Notes: generated by a model from the sequence alone, not told the origin. Positions 53,223-63,520 are shown, counted from the stretch's first letter. The stretch is DNA of 64,000 nt from Pseudomonadales bacterium (GCA_019090455.1 JAHRWA010000010.1:1-64000); one strand, 5' to 3'. Translations and numbers: made by a program.

Positions 53223-55301
53223 ATGACCCACATTAACGACGTCACCAGCCTTACTGTAGAAGACGGTATCGCAATTTTAACGCTCAATTCTCCTCCCGTG
53301 AACGCACTATCATCCCCAGTACGAGACGGAATCTACCGTGGCATCCAGCTGGCACTGGAAGATAAATCGAACAAAGCTGTGGTACTCATCTGTGAAGGGC
53401 GAACATTTATTGCCGGTGCCGATCTTGTGGAGATTAGCGGTAAGTCAACGGGGGCGAGTCTTACTGAAGCCCAGTCTATGATAGAAAATTCCACTATTCC
53501 AGTTGTTGCCGCGATACACGGAACGGCATTAGGTGGTGGGTTGGAAGTCGCCCTAACCTGTCACAACCGTATTGCCGTCCCTTCGGCGATGTGTGGATTA
53601 CCAGAAGTAAAATTGGGTCTGTTACCAGGAGCAGGCGGCACACAACGATTGCCTCGCATAGTTGGCGTTGAAAAAGCCCTACAGTTTTTAATTTCAGGTG
53701 AGCAAATCGCAGCACCGGCCTGTGTTGAGATGGGCCTGGTAGATGCCCTAGCTGAAGAAGGTCACTTACGCAGAGATGCGATTGCTTTTGCTCAACAATT
53801 GGTTGCAGCAAATAAGCCACTTCAAAGAGTTCGCGATCTCAATGATAAATTAGAGGCTGACAAGGGTAAGCCTGAAATATTTAGCCAGTTCCGAAAATCA
53901 ATTGCCCGTAAAACAAGAGGGTTTTTAGCGCCAGAATTAATCGTCCAATGTGTCGAAGCTGCCGTGAACAATAGTTTTGACGATGGGATAAAAGAAGAAG
54001 GTCGGCTTTTTGCAATCGTACTCAAAAGCAAAGAATCCGCTGCACAGTTATACCAATTCTTCGCGGAACGTGAATGCTGGAAAATACCCGATGTTCCAAA
54101 AGACACTCCGACCATCGCTTTGAAGAAGATCGGAATTGTAGGAGCCGGCACCATGGGCGGCGGCATCGCAATGAACTTTGCTAACGTCGGATATGACGTC
54201 ACCATCATCGACAGTAAACCTGAAGCTTTAGATCGTGGTCTCAGTGTCATCAAAGGCAATTATGATCGCTCTGCAAAAAATGGTCGTTTTACTAAGGAAG
54301 AAGTAGATTCTAGGATGGCCCTTATTTCTGGCAGCCTAGAACTCTCCGATCTCGCAGACTGTGACATGGTTATTGAAGCTGTTTTTGAAAACATGAAAGT
54401 CAAAAAACAAATATTTACAGACTTAGACAAAATAGTGAAGCAAGGCGCCATTCTTGCCACCAACACCTCTGGTCTTAATATTAACGAAATTGCTTCGGTT
54501 ACCAACCGACCGGAATTTGTTATCGGACTGCACTTTTTTAGTCCCGCCAACGTGATGAGATTGGTAGAAGTCGTCAGAGCCGATAAGACCTCGAAAGAAG
54601 TCATCAACACTTCGATGAAGATTGCTAAGAAAATTGGAAAAATGGCTGGATTAGTGGGTGTTTGTCCCGGATTTGTTGGCAACAGAATGTTAGCTCAGCG
54701 CCAACGAGAAGCGAATAATTTAGTCCTTGCGGGCGCTATGCCTTGGGATATAGACAAAGTACTTTACGATTTTGGTTTCCCAATGGGGCCTTTCGCTATG
54801 TCTGATCTTGCCGGACTCGATATTGGCTGGAATAAAGAAAAGTCTAACGGCCAAACTATCCGAGACGTACTGTGTGAAATGGATAGACGTGGACAGAAAA
54901 CCGGAGCGGGATACTACGACTACGACAAGAACCGTGTACCCAGCCCTTCCCCAGTTGTTGAAAAATCCTTACTTGAGTTTGTGAAAAAATCAGGTGTTGA
55001 AAAGCGGAACTATACTAACGACGACTTACTTGCCCGCTGTATCTATCCGATGATAAATGAAGGGGCGAAATTGTTAGAAGAAGGCATGGCGATACGTTCA
55101 TCGGACATCGATATTATTTGGGTTAATGGCTATGGCTGGCCAGCCTATCGTGGTGGCCCTATGTTCTACGCTGATCAAATAGGCTTGGATACCGTGCTGG
55201 CAAAAATGAAGGAATTCGAAGCTGAATTTGGATCGGCGTTTAAACCGTCGGCATTGCTTGAAAAGTTAGTCGCGGATGGCAAAAAATTTAAAGACGCATA
55301 G
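53223..55301 (+). CDS. Bifunctional enoyl-CoA hydratase / 3-hydroxyacyl-CoA dehydrogenase
   Basis: Two-step beta-oxidation enzyme in one chain of 692 residues. The crotonase domain (about 1-200) has AGADLVEIS, the oxyanion GTALGGGLEVALTCHNR and the catalytic PEVKLGLLPGAGGTQRLPR. The NAD domain starts near residue 305 (IGIVGAGTMGGGIAMNFAN) and has the catalytic segment FVIGLHFFSPANVMRLVEVV, in which His and Glu act, followed by a C-terminal dimer domain to the end (GWPAYRGGPMFYAD). It resembles the FadJ or peroxisomal MFE layout with no thiolase part. The plus-strand start has a good AAAGGAATC leader. Confidence 0.95.
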   Translation: MTHINDVTSLTVEDGIAILTLNSPPVNALSSPVRDGIYRGIQLALEDKSNKAVVLICEGRTFIAGADLVEISGKSTGASLTEAQSMIENSTIPVVAAIHGTALGGGLEVALTCHNRIAVPSAMCGLPEVKLGLLPGAGGTQRLPRIVGVEKALQFLISGEQIAAPACVEMGLVDALAEEGHLRRDAIAFAQQLVAANKPLQRVRDLNDKLEADKGKPEIFSQFRKSIARKTRGFLAPELIVQCVEAAVNNSFDDGIKEEGRLFAIVLKSKESAAQLYQFFAERECWKIPDVPKDTPTIALKKIGIVGAGTMGGGIAMNFANVGYDVTIIDSKPEALDRGLSVIKGNYDRSAKNGRFTKEEVDSRMALISGSLELSDLADCDMVIEAVFENMKVKKQIFTDLDKIVKQGAILATNTSGLNINEIASVTNRPEFVIGLHFFSPANVMRLVEVVRADKTSKEVINTSMKIAKKIGKMAGLVGVCPGFVGNRMLAQRQREANNLVLAGAMPWDIDKVLYDFGFPMGPFAMSDLAGLDIGWNKEKSNGQTIRDVLCEMDRRGQKTGAGYYDYDKNRVPSPSPVVEKSLLEFVKKSGVEKRNYTNDDLLARCIYPMINEGAKLLEEGMAIRSSDIDIIWVNGYGWPAYRGGPMFYADQIGLDTVLAKMKEFEAEFGSAFKPSALLEKLVADGKKFKDA

Positions 55302-55321
55302 CACGGAGAAGTGAATTTAAA

Positions 55322-55359
55322 ATAGTCTTAGACCCAACTTTAATTGGGCCTAAGACTAT
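55322..55359. terminator. Bidirectional terminator between convergent genes
   Basis: ATAGTCTTAG, one mismatch, then CCCAA pair with TTGGG, mismatch, CTAAGACTAT around a 6-nt loop. On the minus strand ATTTTAAATT follows, so it should end the TIGR03545/TamB-side transcript; on the plus strand it lies 21 nt past the hydratase/dehydrogenase stop and can serve it too. Confidence 0.75.
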
Positions 55360-55380
55360 CTCCAACAACTTAAAGCCACA

Positions 55381-57294
55381 TTATAAATTAAATTCATCCT
55401 TTAGCTTTTCTTCTAGCCTCCTTTGCTCCTTCGCCATTTTCTCATCTAAAATACGTCTCTCTTCATCTAGTTTTTTTCGAGCCTCTTGTTTTTCTTTTTC
55501 GGCTTTTTTTCGTAGCTTCTCTTCTTTTTCTTTGCGTTCTCTCTCAAGTTGCGCTTTATAGTCATCAACTTTGGCTTCTAGCAACTCTTCTATATCTTTC
55601 TCTGCGGAATCGACATCTTTGCTGTCACTTAAACCGTCCAGATCATCGGTATATTTTGACAAGAACTGTGTCACTTCTGCATTGAGCTTTTTCTTAAGTT
55701 TGATTTCTAACGCATCTTTTTTGGCAGCAAATTGTCCCTTCAGAGCGCTCTTAATCTTCTTATCTAAATCTGAATTGATACTGACATTCAAATCTTTCAA
55801 ATTCCCTTTCGCCTCCCCTTGCAGATTAAAAGAGTTAATAGTTTTCAGTGCAGTGCCCAATGCCTTACCCAGCCCCTCGCTGGCTCCTCCGGCAAATACC
55901 GCTTCATTAAAAGCACCATTCATCGTCGCGGTAAACACGTCTGACTCGTAAAGTACTCCACCGTCCACGATAGCAACAGCCTTATCTAAAGTAATGGGCA
56001 TCTTACTGCCGCCAATCAATTCAAATTTCGTCAGTGCCACCCCTTCCATTCGGTAAGCTAATTGATCTTTCGGATTGCTCTTTGCTATGTGGTTAAACGT
56101 GGCGGTCACGTCTAACTTATCAATTCCATCCAACGCATTACCCTTCACTGTCATACGCGTGGGCCGATTGATAATTTCTTGCTGGTGAGTCACATCCACT
56201 AGCAACGCCTCCACACGACCTACCGGTAATACTGCACTCACCTTCGCTTTTCTCACCAAAAAGTCTGGAATGGGCTCCGCGATGTCAAAATGAACAAATC
56301 GCCCCGCCAACCGTTCTGGATCTTTTCCCTCAACCTCATCTTCGTCACTTGACTGAATATAGGGTTTAACTTTTTCATACCAGTACAATGCCAATCGACT
56401 CCATTCACCAACTTGTTCCCCAAACATCAGCGCTGCAAAATTGCTCGCACCTCCCCCGGAGATATCGTATTTTTTCTTTAATCTCTCTAAATCCGCCTTT
56501 GGTGCTGCTTTAAGCGCTTTTATTTTTTCCTTCAAAAGGACAGAACTGAGCTTTATTTGTTTTTGAGCGGACTTGATCGCCTTTTTATCGCTCTTGAGTT
56601 CCGCTTGTACCTTTTTAAGCTCCGCTTTTCTTCGTTCAAAATCGGCGATAGAATTAATCTTTCCTTTAGTGGCTGACCGAATACGTTTTTCATAGGATTT
56701 TATTTTTGATTTTGTGGGAATTAATAATTTTAATTTTTTCAGCTTTTCTTTTTCTTCTTTGTAAGCGATTTCCAGTTCGACTTGCCGGGTTTTAGTTAAC
56801 AGCGTCTCGCGACTCAATATTTCCTCGGCAGAGGGTAAATCTGCTTTGATATCACTTAATACTTCTTTCGCTTCATCAGCAATACTCGGGGCGCTATCAA
56901 GGCTACTGTCCTCACCTTGCCTTCGTTTCTCTGTTAAAGCACCGGAAGTCGCTCGGTCGGTATTAAATTCCATTTCTAACAATTCAGCCTGCTCCACTAG
57001 CACCTGGCCCATCAACAATCTTAGCCCGTTAACTTCCGCATTAATCGAGCTCAGCTGTACTATATTCTTCATAGGATTATCAGAATCAGTCACCTCCAAG
57101 TTGAGTATATTAAATGCCAACGGATCTAGGGTCAGCTCCACACGATCCACCGACACCTTCGCTCCCGCCAGATCACTGCCATAATTTTCAATTAACTTTT
57201 TTGTCAGCCCTTCTGCGAATAACCAACCAAATCCAGCAATAAGACCCAGAACGGCAATAAACGTCACGAACCCCTGCCATCTTATCCATCTCAT
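55381..57294 (-). CDS. TIGR03545-family protein
   Basis: A 637-residue protein with an N-terminal membrane anchor (FVTFIAVLGLIAGFGWLF), a beta-rich region from about 30 to 110 (LDPLAFNILNLEVTD), a central coiled coil (residues ~150-270, very rich in Lys and Glu), further beta segments with an AsmA-like look, and a charged C-terminal coiled coil (EKLRKKAEKEKQEARKKL). This layout matches the TIGR03545 family, usually found with TIGR03546. The function is unknown; an envelope role is likely. Its ATG overlaps the stop of the upstream gene by 4 nt. Confidence 0.75.
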   Translation of the reverse strand: MRWIRWQGFVTFIAVLGLIAGFGWLFAEGLTKKLIENYGSDLAGAKVSVDRVELTLDPLAFNILNLEVTDSDNPMKNIVQLSSINAEVNGLRLLMGQVLVEQAELLEMEFNTDRATSGALTEKRRQGEDSSLDSAPSIADEAKEVLSDIKADLPSAEEILSRETLLTKTRQVELEIAYKEEKEKLKKLKLLIPTKSKIKSYEKRIRSATKGKINSIADFERRKAELKKVQAELKSDKKAIKSAQKQIKLSSVLLKEKIKALKAAPKADLERLKKKYDISGGGASNFAALMFGEQVGEWSRLALYWYEKVKPYIQSSDEDEVEGKDPERLAGRFVHFDIAEPIPDFLVRKAKVSAVLPVGRVEALLVDVTHQQEIINRPTRMTVKGNALDGIDKLDVTATFNHIAKSNPKDQLAYRMEGVALTKFELIGGSKMPITLDKAVAIVDGGVLYESDVFTATMNGAFNEAVFAGGASEGLGKALGTALKTINSFNLQGEAKGNLKDLNVSINSDLDKKIKSALKGQFAAKKDALEIKLKKKLNAEVTQFLSKYTDDLDGLSDSKDVDSAEKDIEELLEAKVDDYKAQLERERKEKEEKLRKKAEKEKQEARKKLDEERRILDEKMAKEQRRLEEKLKDEFNL

Positions 57295-57812
57295 GACGTT
57301 ATCCCTCTGAGATCATGGGACATAAATAATTTATAAATTTTAGAAGCCCTCACTATTTCGGCAATTTTTGTTTTCTTTACCCACGCCATAATATGCTCTC
57401 GGTAATTAATAATAATAAACAAACTCGCGAAATAAAGAGGTACTGCAAGCAACAATGCAACAACCAAACTACCCAACGTCAATGTGTTGTTAAAGTGAGT
57501 CAACCGCCAAAAATCGCTACTATACAAGCTCGTCCAAAGCTCAATCATTTCAGGCTTAGCGAGTAAAAACTCACCCAGCTGGATAAATGCAGTATCGAAA
57601 ACATAAGCACCCCCTGAAAACAGAGTCAAAGAAGTGAGAAAACTCGACACATTAGTGCGTATAACAAGTACCAAAAATAATACGATTACATTATGCAAAC
57701 TCATCAGAGGTGTTAGCCCCATAATCATCCCCATTGTCAAAGCAAAACTGATCTGTCCTGGATCTGTTTCTGAGTTCAGCGCTTTCAGAAATTTAATAAT
57801 GATATCTAACAT
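57291..57812 (-). CDS. TIGR03546-family membrane protein
   Basis: A 173-residue polytopic protein: LNSETDPGQISFALTMGMIMGLTPLMSLHN with its TD-P-x-Q-I-S-F-A motif, two long hydrophobic pairs and a basic end (WVKKTKIAEIVRASKIYKLF) fit the TIGR03546/DUF2062-like group. It overlaps TIGR03545 by 4 nt and lies 72 bp after tamB. The four genes from tamA are probably cotranscribed. Function unknown. Confidence 0.75.
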   Translation of the reverse strand: MLDIIIKFLKALNSETDPGQISFALTMGMIMGLTPLMSLHNVIVLFLVLVIRTNVSSFLTSLTLFSGGAYVFDTAFIQLGEFLLAKPEMIELWTSLYSSDFWRLTHFNNTLTLGSLVVALLLAVPLYFASLFIIINYREHIMAWVKKTKIAEIVRASKIYKLFMSHDLRGITS

Positions 57813-57884
57813 ATTTTTTCCTTTAACTTTTAGTCTTCAGTCTTAGCGTTAACATCGGTGCCTATCAAGGTTATAATAATTTCG

Positions 57885-60800
57885 TTAGTCCCTATCAAAT
57901 GTAAACATAAGATCAAGTGAATTCACCTTGCCGCTCACAGCCTCTAGATAGAGACCCTGCTTCACTTGATAACGTAGCAATATTGAATTGAGTTTATCAA
58001 AAACGCCTAATCCATATTGTACGTATAACCTATCGTTAACTTTGCCACTTAGCCTCACCTCTTCCACGCCCTCTTCTCCTGCAGATGCTCCAATTTGAAA
58101 ACTATCGACACCCATTTTTCCCGCTGCTTTCGAGATAATGCCTTCAGATTGTGAAATAGATAACCCAATTGCCGCTTGACTAAGCATCATTTTAGAACTC
58201 GAATTAGTATCCTCACTGTCCTCGTCACTGGGTAATCTACCCGTTAATAAATAAGATAATCTATCTTCTTCAGACATTCCGGGTTCTGAAAACAAAGTAA
58301 TACTAGGGCTACTTGCGCGCCCAGTCACCTTTAAACCCACCACAACGTTATCATCTACAATATCATTTCTGATGGCATCTACTTGTATATTGGGATTATC
58401 TAACTGCCCCGCGAAAATAAGGTCCCCTTGGCGCACTGTTAATTTTTGCCCAAACGCAGTATATTTCCCACCTTGTAATTGTATACCTCCCAGAGCTGAG
58501 AGTGGAATTTGATCCGACTGCATCAAATCGACTTGTCCCGTTAATGCTCCCTCTAACCCAAACCCCTTAAATTCAACATCATCACCTAAGCTAACATTGA
58601 GCTTCGTGGTGTATTGCCAACTGCTATCACTCGCCACACTATCCAATTCAACAACATCAGATGATCGAGATGCCGCAACGACGGGAATATTTTTAATTTC
58701 AATCCTAGCCTTAGGAACCACAAGCTCACCATTAATATCGATTTTTAATGGTGTCGCCTTTACGGTGATTGAGGGTCTAACCCAGACTCTAGAATTTTTG
58801 TTAGGGCGAATCAACAATTGCTCTGCAGACAGATTCAACTCACTTATCCATTGAGGCTGGCTCCAATCAAACTTACCTCTCAGCTCGGCACCACCTTCGG
58901 GTGTTACAAAAGTGCCTGCGAAATTAGCCATCGATTTTCGAAACTGTCCTTTAATACGAATATCATTTGCGACAACGGGGAACAGACTAGATTGATACTG
59001 GCCATCTTCCACTGAAAACTCACCTTCGATCCGAGGTACCGGCAAATTTCCCGTCAGTCTTAAATCAGCTTGTAAAACACCATCAATATGGTCACCCAAA
59101 TCAAGAAACACTTCCAAGCTTTCCATATCAAATTCGGATACGCCAATTTCACCTAGCACTCTCCCAACAGGATCAAGAGAAACCTTCCCCTGTACTTCGC
59201 CCCGATCCCGTGTTATCAGACTAAATTCAGCCTTACTTTGCTCTCTAGACCAGTAGCCCAATGCAGTTACGCGCTCTACGGCAATATCCAACACGCCTTT
59301 CTCCTCCTGATCGTCGTTGTTTTGAGTATCGTTTTGATGGTCGGCATCGCCAATACCTACGTCTGATTTAGGATCCTTCTGAGCCAACTCATTTTGACTA
59401 ACAAAAACATGAGCATTGGCGCTATTAAGAGAACCCTCGACCTCAAACTCCCCACCGGTCGCGAGCTTGAGAGTCGCCAATCCATTAATGAAACCACTCA
59501 AACTAACCTCACGAGGGAAGTAGGACGAAACCCAAGACCAAGGCAAACCCGATAGAACAATGGGAAGAGAAAAATCACTGTCAGCATCATAGAGTAATTC
59601 AGATTGGTGACATAAAAAGGTCGACTCATGATGAAGACAAAATGGCTGAACACTCAATCGTGCCGTCTCAGTTGAAAAACCAATATGGACAGGGTGATCA
59701 AATTCCCATTGCAGCTCATCATGCGTTAACGCGAGACCAAATAGTCCCTTGCCGCATACAATATCCCATTCAAGTGTATCGTCTACCCTGCCAGAGCAAG
59801 CTAAATCGAAAGAATAGGATTTATCAATCGAACCCGAAAAACGGATTTCACTTATTTGGCTCGTATTACTTGATTCTTCAGAATGAGTGAGTCCACCGGT
59901 CACTATCAATTTGTTTTCGCTTTGCCCTAAAAACAAATCCATATTATAGGGTAAAAGCTCTTTTCCACGAATATGACCCGATATCAGCACCGGGTTATTT
60001 TTATCTGGTGAGCGCAGATTAATATTCTCTAACGACCAGTAAAGACCCATTTTTTCACTGAAGGTAATATCCGCTATCAAGCCACCCGTCACGGGGTCGG
60101 AAAGCCCTGGAAATTGTACTTCGACCAATTTAGCATTGCATTTCAGGTTGTAGTTATCGTCAAGACCGATCTTGCCCACGGCGGTCAATTCCCCCTCCAA
60201 CCATGTTATTGAAGAGTGAGTCACATTAATCACCTTATCGTTACTCCAAACCCCTACTACACTAAAACTATTTTCTTCATTTTTCCTTCCATCAACACTC
60301 TTTTTACCATCAATGATTTCACCGTCCAATTTGAATTCAACTCGCTCAGGCGTCCCCTGAAAAACAATCTCCGCCCTTTGAAAATCCCGGTCATTATTCG
60401 ATAAAAGGGACTCGTTCAGCAACAGATCAACCGATGCCTTTCCTTTGAATAGCGTTTCTTTTTCAAACGGAAACAATGTTAGATCAATCTCCAATTTTTG
60501 GGGTTTTTCTAGTACTAGCGTAGTGGAAATATCTACCACCCCCCCCGTAGCAACGAATTCCAAATCCAATTCGCGTTGCACATCATTTATATGGCCGGAA
60601 AGAGAAAGGACATAATCGGAAGAGGTGATAACCTCGCCTTCAACTTCAATGCGATAGTCTCCATAACTAAGACTAAGTTCTTCAATAGATATCTTTCGGC
60701 CTCGCATAAACGCATTACCATTAATATGACGCAAGCTTACTATTGTGATGCTCCGGCGCTCTGCTGTGGAGGCGCTAGTTTTAACAATATTAAATTCGCT

Positions 60801-61220
60801 AATAACGAGCTCCCGCAATTGCAGGGGTATCGGTAAAAATAGAGGTGCAAAATCAGGATCGCTTATACTGCCTGTCTCCGATTCAGCTTGATCTGAATTG
60901 GCTATGGTTAATTTCTCAATACTCAGCTTATCGACATGTAGTTTGCCGGTTAAAAGATTGATAAATTGCCAAGTTATTCTTGTGTTCTCTAACGACACTT
61001 TTTTTGTAACTTCGTTTCCTTGCTGAGATTTCCACTGAATAACATCGACTTTAAATCCTCGTAAGAAATCCCCTTTCACCCCACTAATGGACAGCGATTT
61101 AAGGGGTTTGGTTAAAAATGCCAATAACCACCAACTTCCTATCTCACTATTTAAAACAGAAAAACACCCTAAAAAAATCGAGAGAAAAAATGCGATAAGC
61201 AAATAGGTTAATCTTTTCAT
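57885..61220 (-). CDS. tamB: TamB, translocation and assembly module inner-membrane protein
   Basis: A 1111-residue AsmA-like giant with an N-terminal signal anchor (LTYLLIAFFLSIFLGCFSVL), a long repetitive beta-groove, and the C-terminal TamB (DUF490) domain: KYTAFGQKLTVRQGDLIFAG, NPNIQVDAIRN, VVGLKVTGRASSPSITLFSE and EEDRLSYLLTGRLPSDE. It ends DLMFTFDRD, as expected. It carries phospholipids or substrates from the inner to the outer membrane with TamA. The tamA stop is 2 bp before its ATG. Confidence 0.92.
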   Translation of the reverse strand: MKRLTYLLIAFFLSIFLGCFSVLNSEIGSWWLLAFLTKPLKSLSISGVKGDFLRGFKVDVIQWKSQQGNEVTKKVSLENTRITWQFINLLTGKLHVDKLSIEKLTIANSDQAESETGSISDPDFAPLFLPIPLQLRELVISEFNIVKTSASTAERRSITIVSLRHINGNAFMRGRKISIEELSLSYGDYRIEVEGEVITSSDYVLSLSGHINDVQRELDLEFVATGGVVDISTTLVLEKPQKLEIDLTLFPFEKETLFKGKASVDLLLNESLLSNNDRDFQRAEIVFQGTPERVEFKLDGEIIDGKKSVDGRKNEENSFSVVGVWSNDKVINVTHSSITWLEGELTAVGKIGLDDNYNLKCNAKLVEVQFPGLSDPVTGGLIADITFSEKMGLYWSLENINLRSPDKNNPVLISGHIRGKELLPYNMDLFLGQSENKLIVTGGLTHSEESSNTSQISEIRFSGSIDKSYSFDLACSGRVDDTLEWDIVCGKGLFGLALTHDELQWEFDHPVHIGFSTETARLSVQPFCLHHESTFLCHQSELLYDADSDFSLPIVLSGLPWSWVSSYFPREVSLSGFINGLATLKLATGGEFEVEGSLNSANAHVFVSQNELAQKDPKSDVGIGDADHQNDTQNNDDQEEKGVLDIAVERVTALGYWSREQSKAEFSLITRDRGEVQGKVSLDPVGRVLGEIGVSEFDMESLEVFLDLGDHIDGVLQADLRLTGNLPVPRIEGEFSVEDGQYQSSLFPVVANDIRIKGQFRKSMANFAGTFVTPEGGAELRGKFDWSQPQWISELNLSAEQLLIRPNKNSRVWVRPSITVKATPLKIDINGELVVPKARIEIKNIPVVAASRSSDVVELDSVASDSSWQYTTKLNVSLGDDVEFKGFGLEGALTGQVDLMQSDQIPLSALGGIQLQGGKYTAFGQKLTVRQGDLIFAGQLDNPNIQVDAIRNDIVDDNVVVGLKVTGRASSPSITLFSEPGMSEEDRLSYLLTGRLPSDEDSEDTNSSSKMMLSQAAIGLSISQSEGIISKAAGKMGVDSFQIGASAGEEGVEEVRLSGKVNDRLYVQYGLGVFDKLNSILLRYQVKQGLYLEAVSGKVNSLDLMFTFDRD

Positions 61221-61222
61221 AC

Positions 61223-62971
61223 CTAGATGACGGGCCCCATATACACGTGTAATCTCGCTCCGTTCACATTATCATCACCAATCGGGTAAGCAACATCAAT
61301 ATTCAAAGGGCCAATTGGCGATATCCAACGTACGCCCACACCACCTCCCACATTCATGCGAGCCTCACTCACATTATAGGCCCGCCCAGCATCGCCGAAA
61401 ACAGACACCTGCCACTTAGAAAAAATTTGATACCGATATTCTACGCCTACGGTATTGAGATACCGCCCACCTAGCTGATCACCATTTTCATCTTCTTGCG
61501 ATAGCGATTCATAATCGTATCCACGAATAGTTTGATCGCCTCCTACAAAGAACCGTTTCGTTGAGGGTATATTTTGGAAATTACCGGTTTGAATAAAACC
61601 CATGGTAGCCTTCATCAAAAAACTGTGTTTTTCCGCTACGCCTTGTAACCACTTGTTTCCAAATTCACCTCTGGTGAAATCAGATTCAGCGCCAAGACCT
61701 TCTGTACTACTTTCAATACTACCCCAAAATTTATAGCCTTTTACCGGATTACGGGCGTCTCCCCAAATACGAGTGCGAGTCCACTGTGTCCCGATATAAA
61801 TATAGGAATCCTCACTCCTCAGAAGGCTTCCTTGCTCATCCCGTTCATTTTCAATGTTCAGAGAAACACTACCGACCCATCGATGAATTTCCCGATGTAA
61901 ACCAAAACCGGTGGTAAACTTCTCACTTTCAGTATCGTCTACGCTTTTGTCTTGCCAACCTACACTCCAAACAAAAGCGTCAACCCACCCTAAATAAAGT
62001 GGAATTCGGTACTCACTGGAAGCCACTTTTATAATTGATGACACTTTACTTTGCGCTTTCCACTGATGTCCCCTGCGATTGATCCAAGGCCGATCTACAC
62101 CAATTTTTATGCGTGGTCCCACGTCTGTGGCAAAACCAAAACCCGTCGAATAGCGATAGCGTGGTGAAGGGTCAAGCAAAACCACCAGTGTCACGGTATG
62201 ATCACTGTTCTTTTCTCTCTCAATCTTCACGCTTGAAAAATAACGAGAATCGATTAGCTGCTGATAGAAACTCTCTACCTTCGCTCGTTCATAGGCCTCA
62301 CCTTCTTTAAATGTTGTCATTTTATGCAGAAAGACGTCGTTTAAATGACCTCCTACAAATCTTAAAGGTGAGAAATAATATTGTTCACCACTCTCAAGCA
62401 CCAGTACCACTCGAGCGCTAGAATTGATGACTGAAACTTCTAGGGAAGATTGGCTAAAATGGGCATCCAAATAACCATTATTAAGATAAATCGTAATTAA
62501 TCGGCTTTTGATCGTCTCGTAGAATTCATGGGTCATTCTCGACCCTACGGCTGCATTAGCCGACGCTACAATCTGTTCAAATTCTTTCGCGTTAGCAATA
62601 GCTCCTTGAATTTCAATTTGGGGTTTTGACCAAACTAATGACGTATAACTTTTCACGGAAATAGTTATTTTATCGGAACCAATGCGTGTATCAAACTCAA
62701 TATCATACAAGCCAAGAGGTTCACTACCTTCGATCATGGCTCTTCGTATTTTTTTCTTCGTAAATGCAATTGAACTTCGTTGGCTCACGTCTAAATTATC
62801 TAGCAATATGAGTATATTCTCTTTAACATCTTTGCTGACGCCCAAAATATCAATTTTTAGCCCATTTTTCGCTGCCAAATCTGGCGGCAAAATACAAATG
62901 ACCAAAATAAAAAGAACATATACCGCCCTGTTCTTTTTGGCTATTACTTGCACCATAATATATAAACTCAA
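61223..62971 (-). CDS. tamA: TamA, outer-membrane assembly protein
   Basis: Omp85-family protein: a signal peptide (VYVLFILVICILPPDLAAK), three POTRA-like domains to about residue 260 (GEAYERAKVESFYQQLIDSRYF is the last), then a 16-strand barrel with RRFFVGGDQTIRGYD-type motif (seen as TKRFFVGGDQTIRGYDYESL) and the C-terminal strands GPLNIDVAYPIGDD and ARLHVYMG. It ends in GPVI rather than the usual aromatic. Its start may be the Met of MVQVIAKKN (a few residues in). It inserts autotransporters or acts with TamB. Confidence 0.92.
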   Translation of the reverse strand: MSLYIMVQVIAKKNRAVYVLFILVICILPPDLAAKNGLKIDILGVSKDVKENILILLDNLDVSQRSSIAFTKKKIRRAMIEGSEPLGLYDIEFDTRIGSDKITISVKSYTSLVWSKPQIEIQGAIANAKEFEQIVASANAAVGSRMTHEFYETIKSRLITIYLNNGYLDAHFSQSSLEVSVINSSARVVLVLESGEQYYFSPLRFVGGHLNDVFLHKMTTFKEGEAYERAKVESFYQQLIDSRYFSSVKIEREKNSDHTVTLVVLLDPSPRYRYSTGFGFATDVGPRIKIGVDRPWINRRGHQWKAQSKVSSIIKVASSEYRIPLYLGWVDAFVWSVGWQDKSVDDTESEKFTTGFGLHREIHRWVGSVSLNIENERDEQGSLLRSEDSYIYIGTQWTRTRIWGDARNPVKGYKFWGSIESSTEGLGAESDFTRGEFGNKWLQGVAEKHSFLMKATMGFIQTGNFQNIPSTKRFFVGGDQTIRGYDYESLSQEDENGDQLGGRYLNTVGVEYRYQIFSKWQVSVFGDAGRAYNVSEARMNVGGGVGVRWISPIGPLNIDVAYPIGDDNVNGARLHVYMGPVI

Positions 62972-63013
62972 ATAATCTCAATGAGGTAATCTCGACGCCA
63001 CCTGTACCTTACT

Positions 63014-63115
63014 CAGTCCAACATTTAACTTTTCCGAACATTTAATTCGGTCCAATATTTAACTCGGTCCAACATTTAATTCGGTCCACAATACAATTCA
63101 GCCCTTCATTTAAAA
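63014..63115. repeat. Six 17-bp tandem repeats upstream of tamA
   Basis: Units of 17 bp in register (63014, 63031, 63048, 63065, 63082, 63099), consensus CGGTCCAACATTTAATT; the third and fourth differ from each other at two positions, and the outer ones are more diverged. They lie 43-144 nt before the tamA start, a promoter or mRNA-leader position. Confidence 0.85.
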
Positions 63116-63336
63116 TAACCGTTTCAACCCCCTATACAACACGCTTCTCTATATCGTACTGAATGGTAATCACTTATTCCTACAAATTCTAACAAGTTAC
63201 AAAATAAATTATAGGGAAGGCGAAAACAAATCTAAGAATCTCGCCAAAACATTTTGATGTTACCAAGAAAACATCTCAAATATTAACGTTAAGAGCCGCC
63301 CGTTTTATATTCATCTAATCTAAACTGTGAACATGC

Positions 63337-63368
63337 AGATCAATCTATAGCTTGCTATAGATTGATCT
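63337..63368. promoter_or_regulatory. Perfect 14-bp palindrome before the response regulator
   Basis: AGATCAATCTATAG and CTATAGATTGATCT pair perfectly around CTTG. It is AT-rich and has no T run on either side, so it is more likely an operator or transcript hairpin than a terminator. It sits 153 nt before the ATG of the next gene. Confidence 0.6.
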
Positions 63369-63520
63369 TAAGCAGTAGGATAGTTAAATAAGGACAAGGA
63401 TTAGTTCTCTAGCGAATCAAGCATGTTTTAGAAATTAGCTTTCTGTGAGCCCATTAATTTGAATATCTGATAAAAAAAACCTATCAATGATTCGCTTACG
63501 CAAAACTATAGGGACTTTAC

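Larger units (their letters stand above)
62972..63520. promoter_or_regulatory. Divergent intergenic region with tandem repeats and a palindrome
   Basis: 549 AT-rich bases between tamA (minus) and the response regulator (plus). There is no gene. It contains the 17-bp tandem repeats (63014-63115), near the tamA start, and the 14-bp palindrome (63337-63368), nearer the regulator, so it probably carries control elements for both. Confidence 0.55.
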
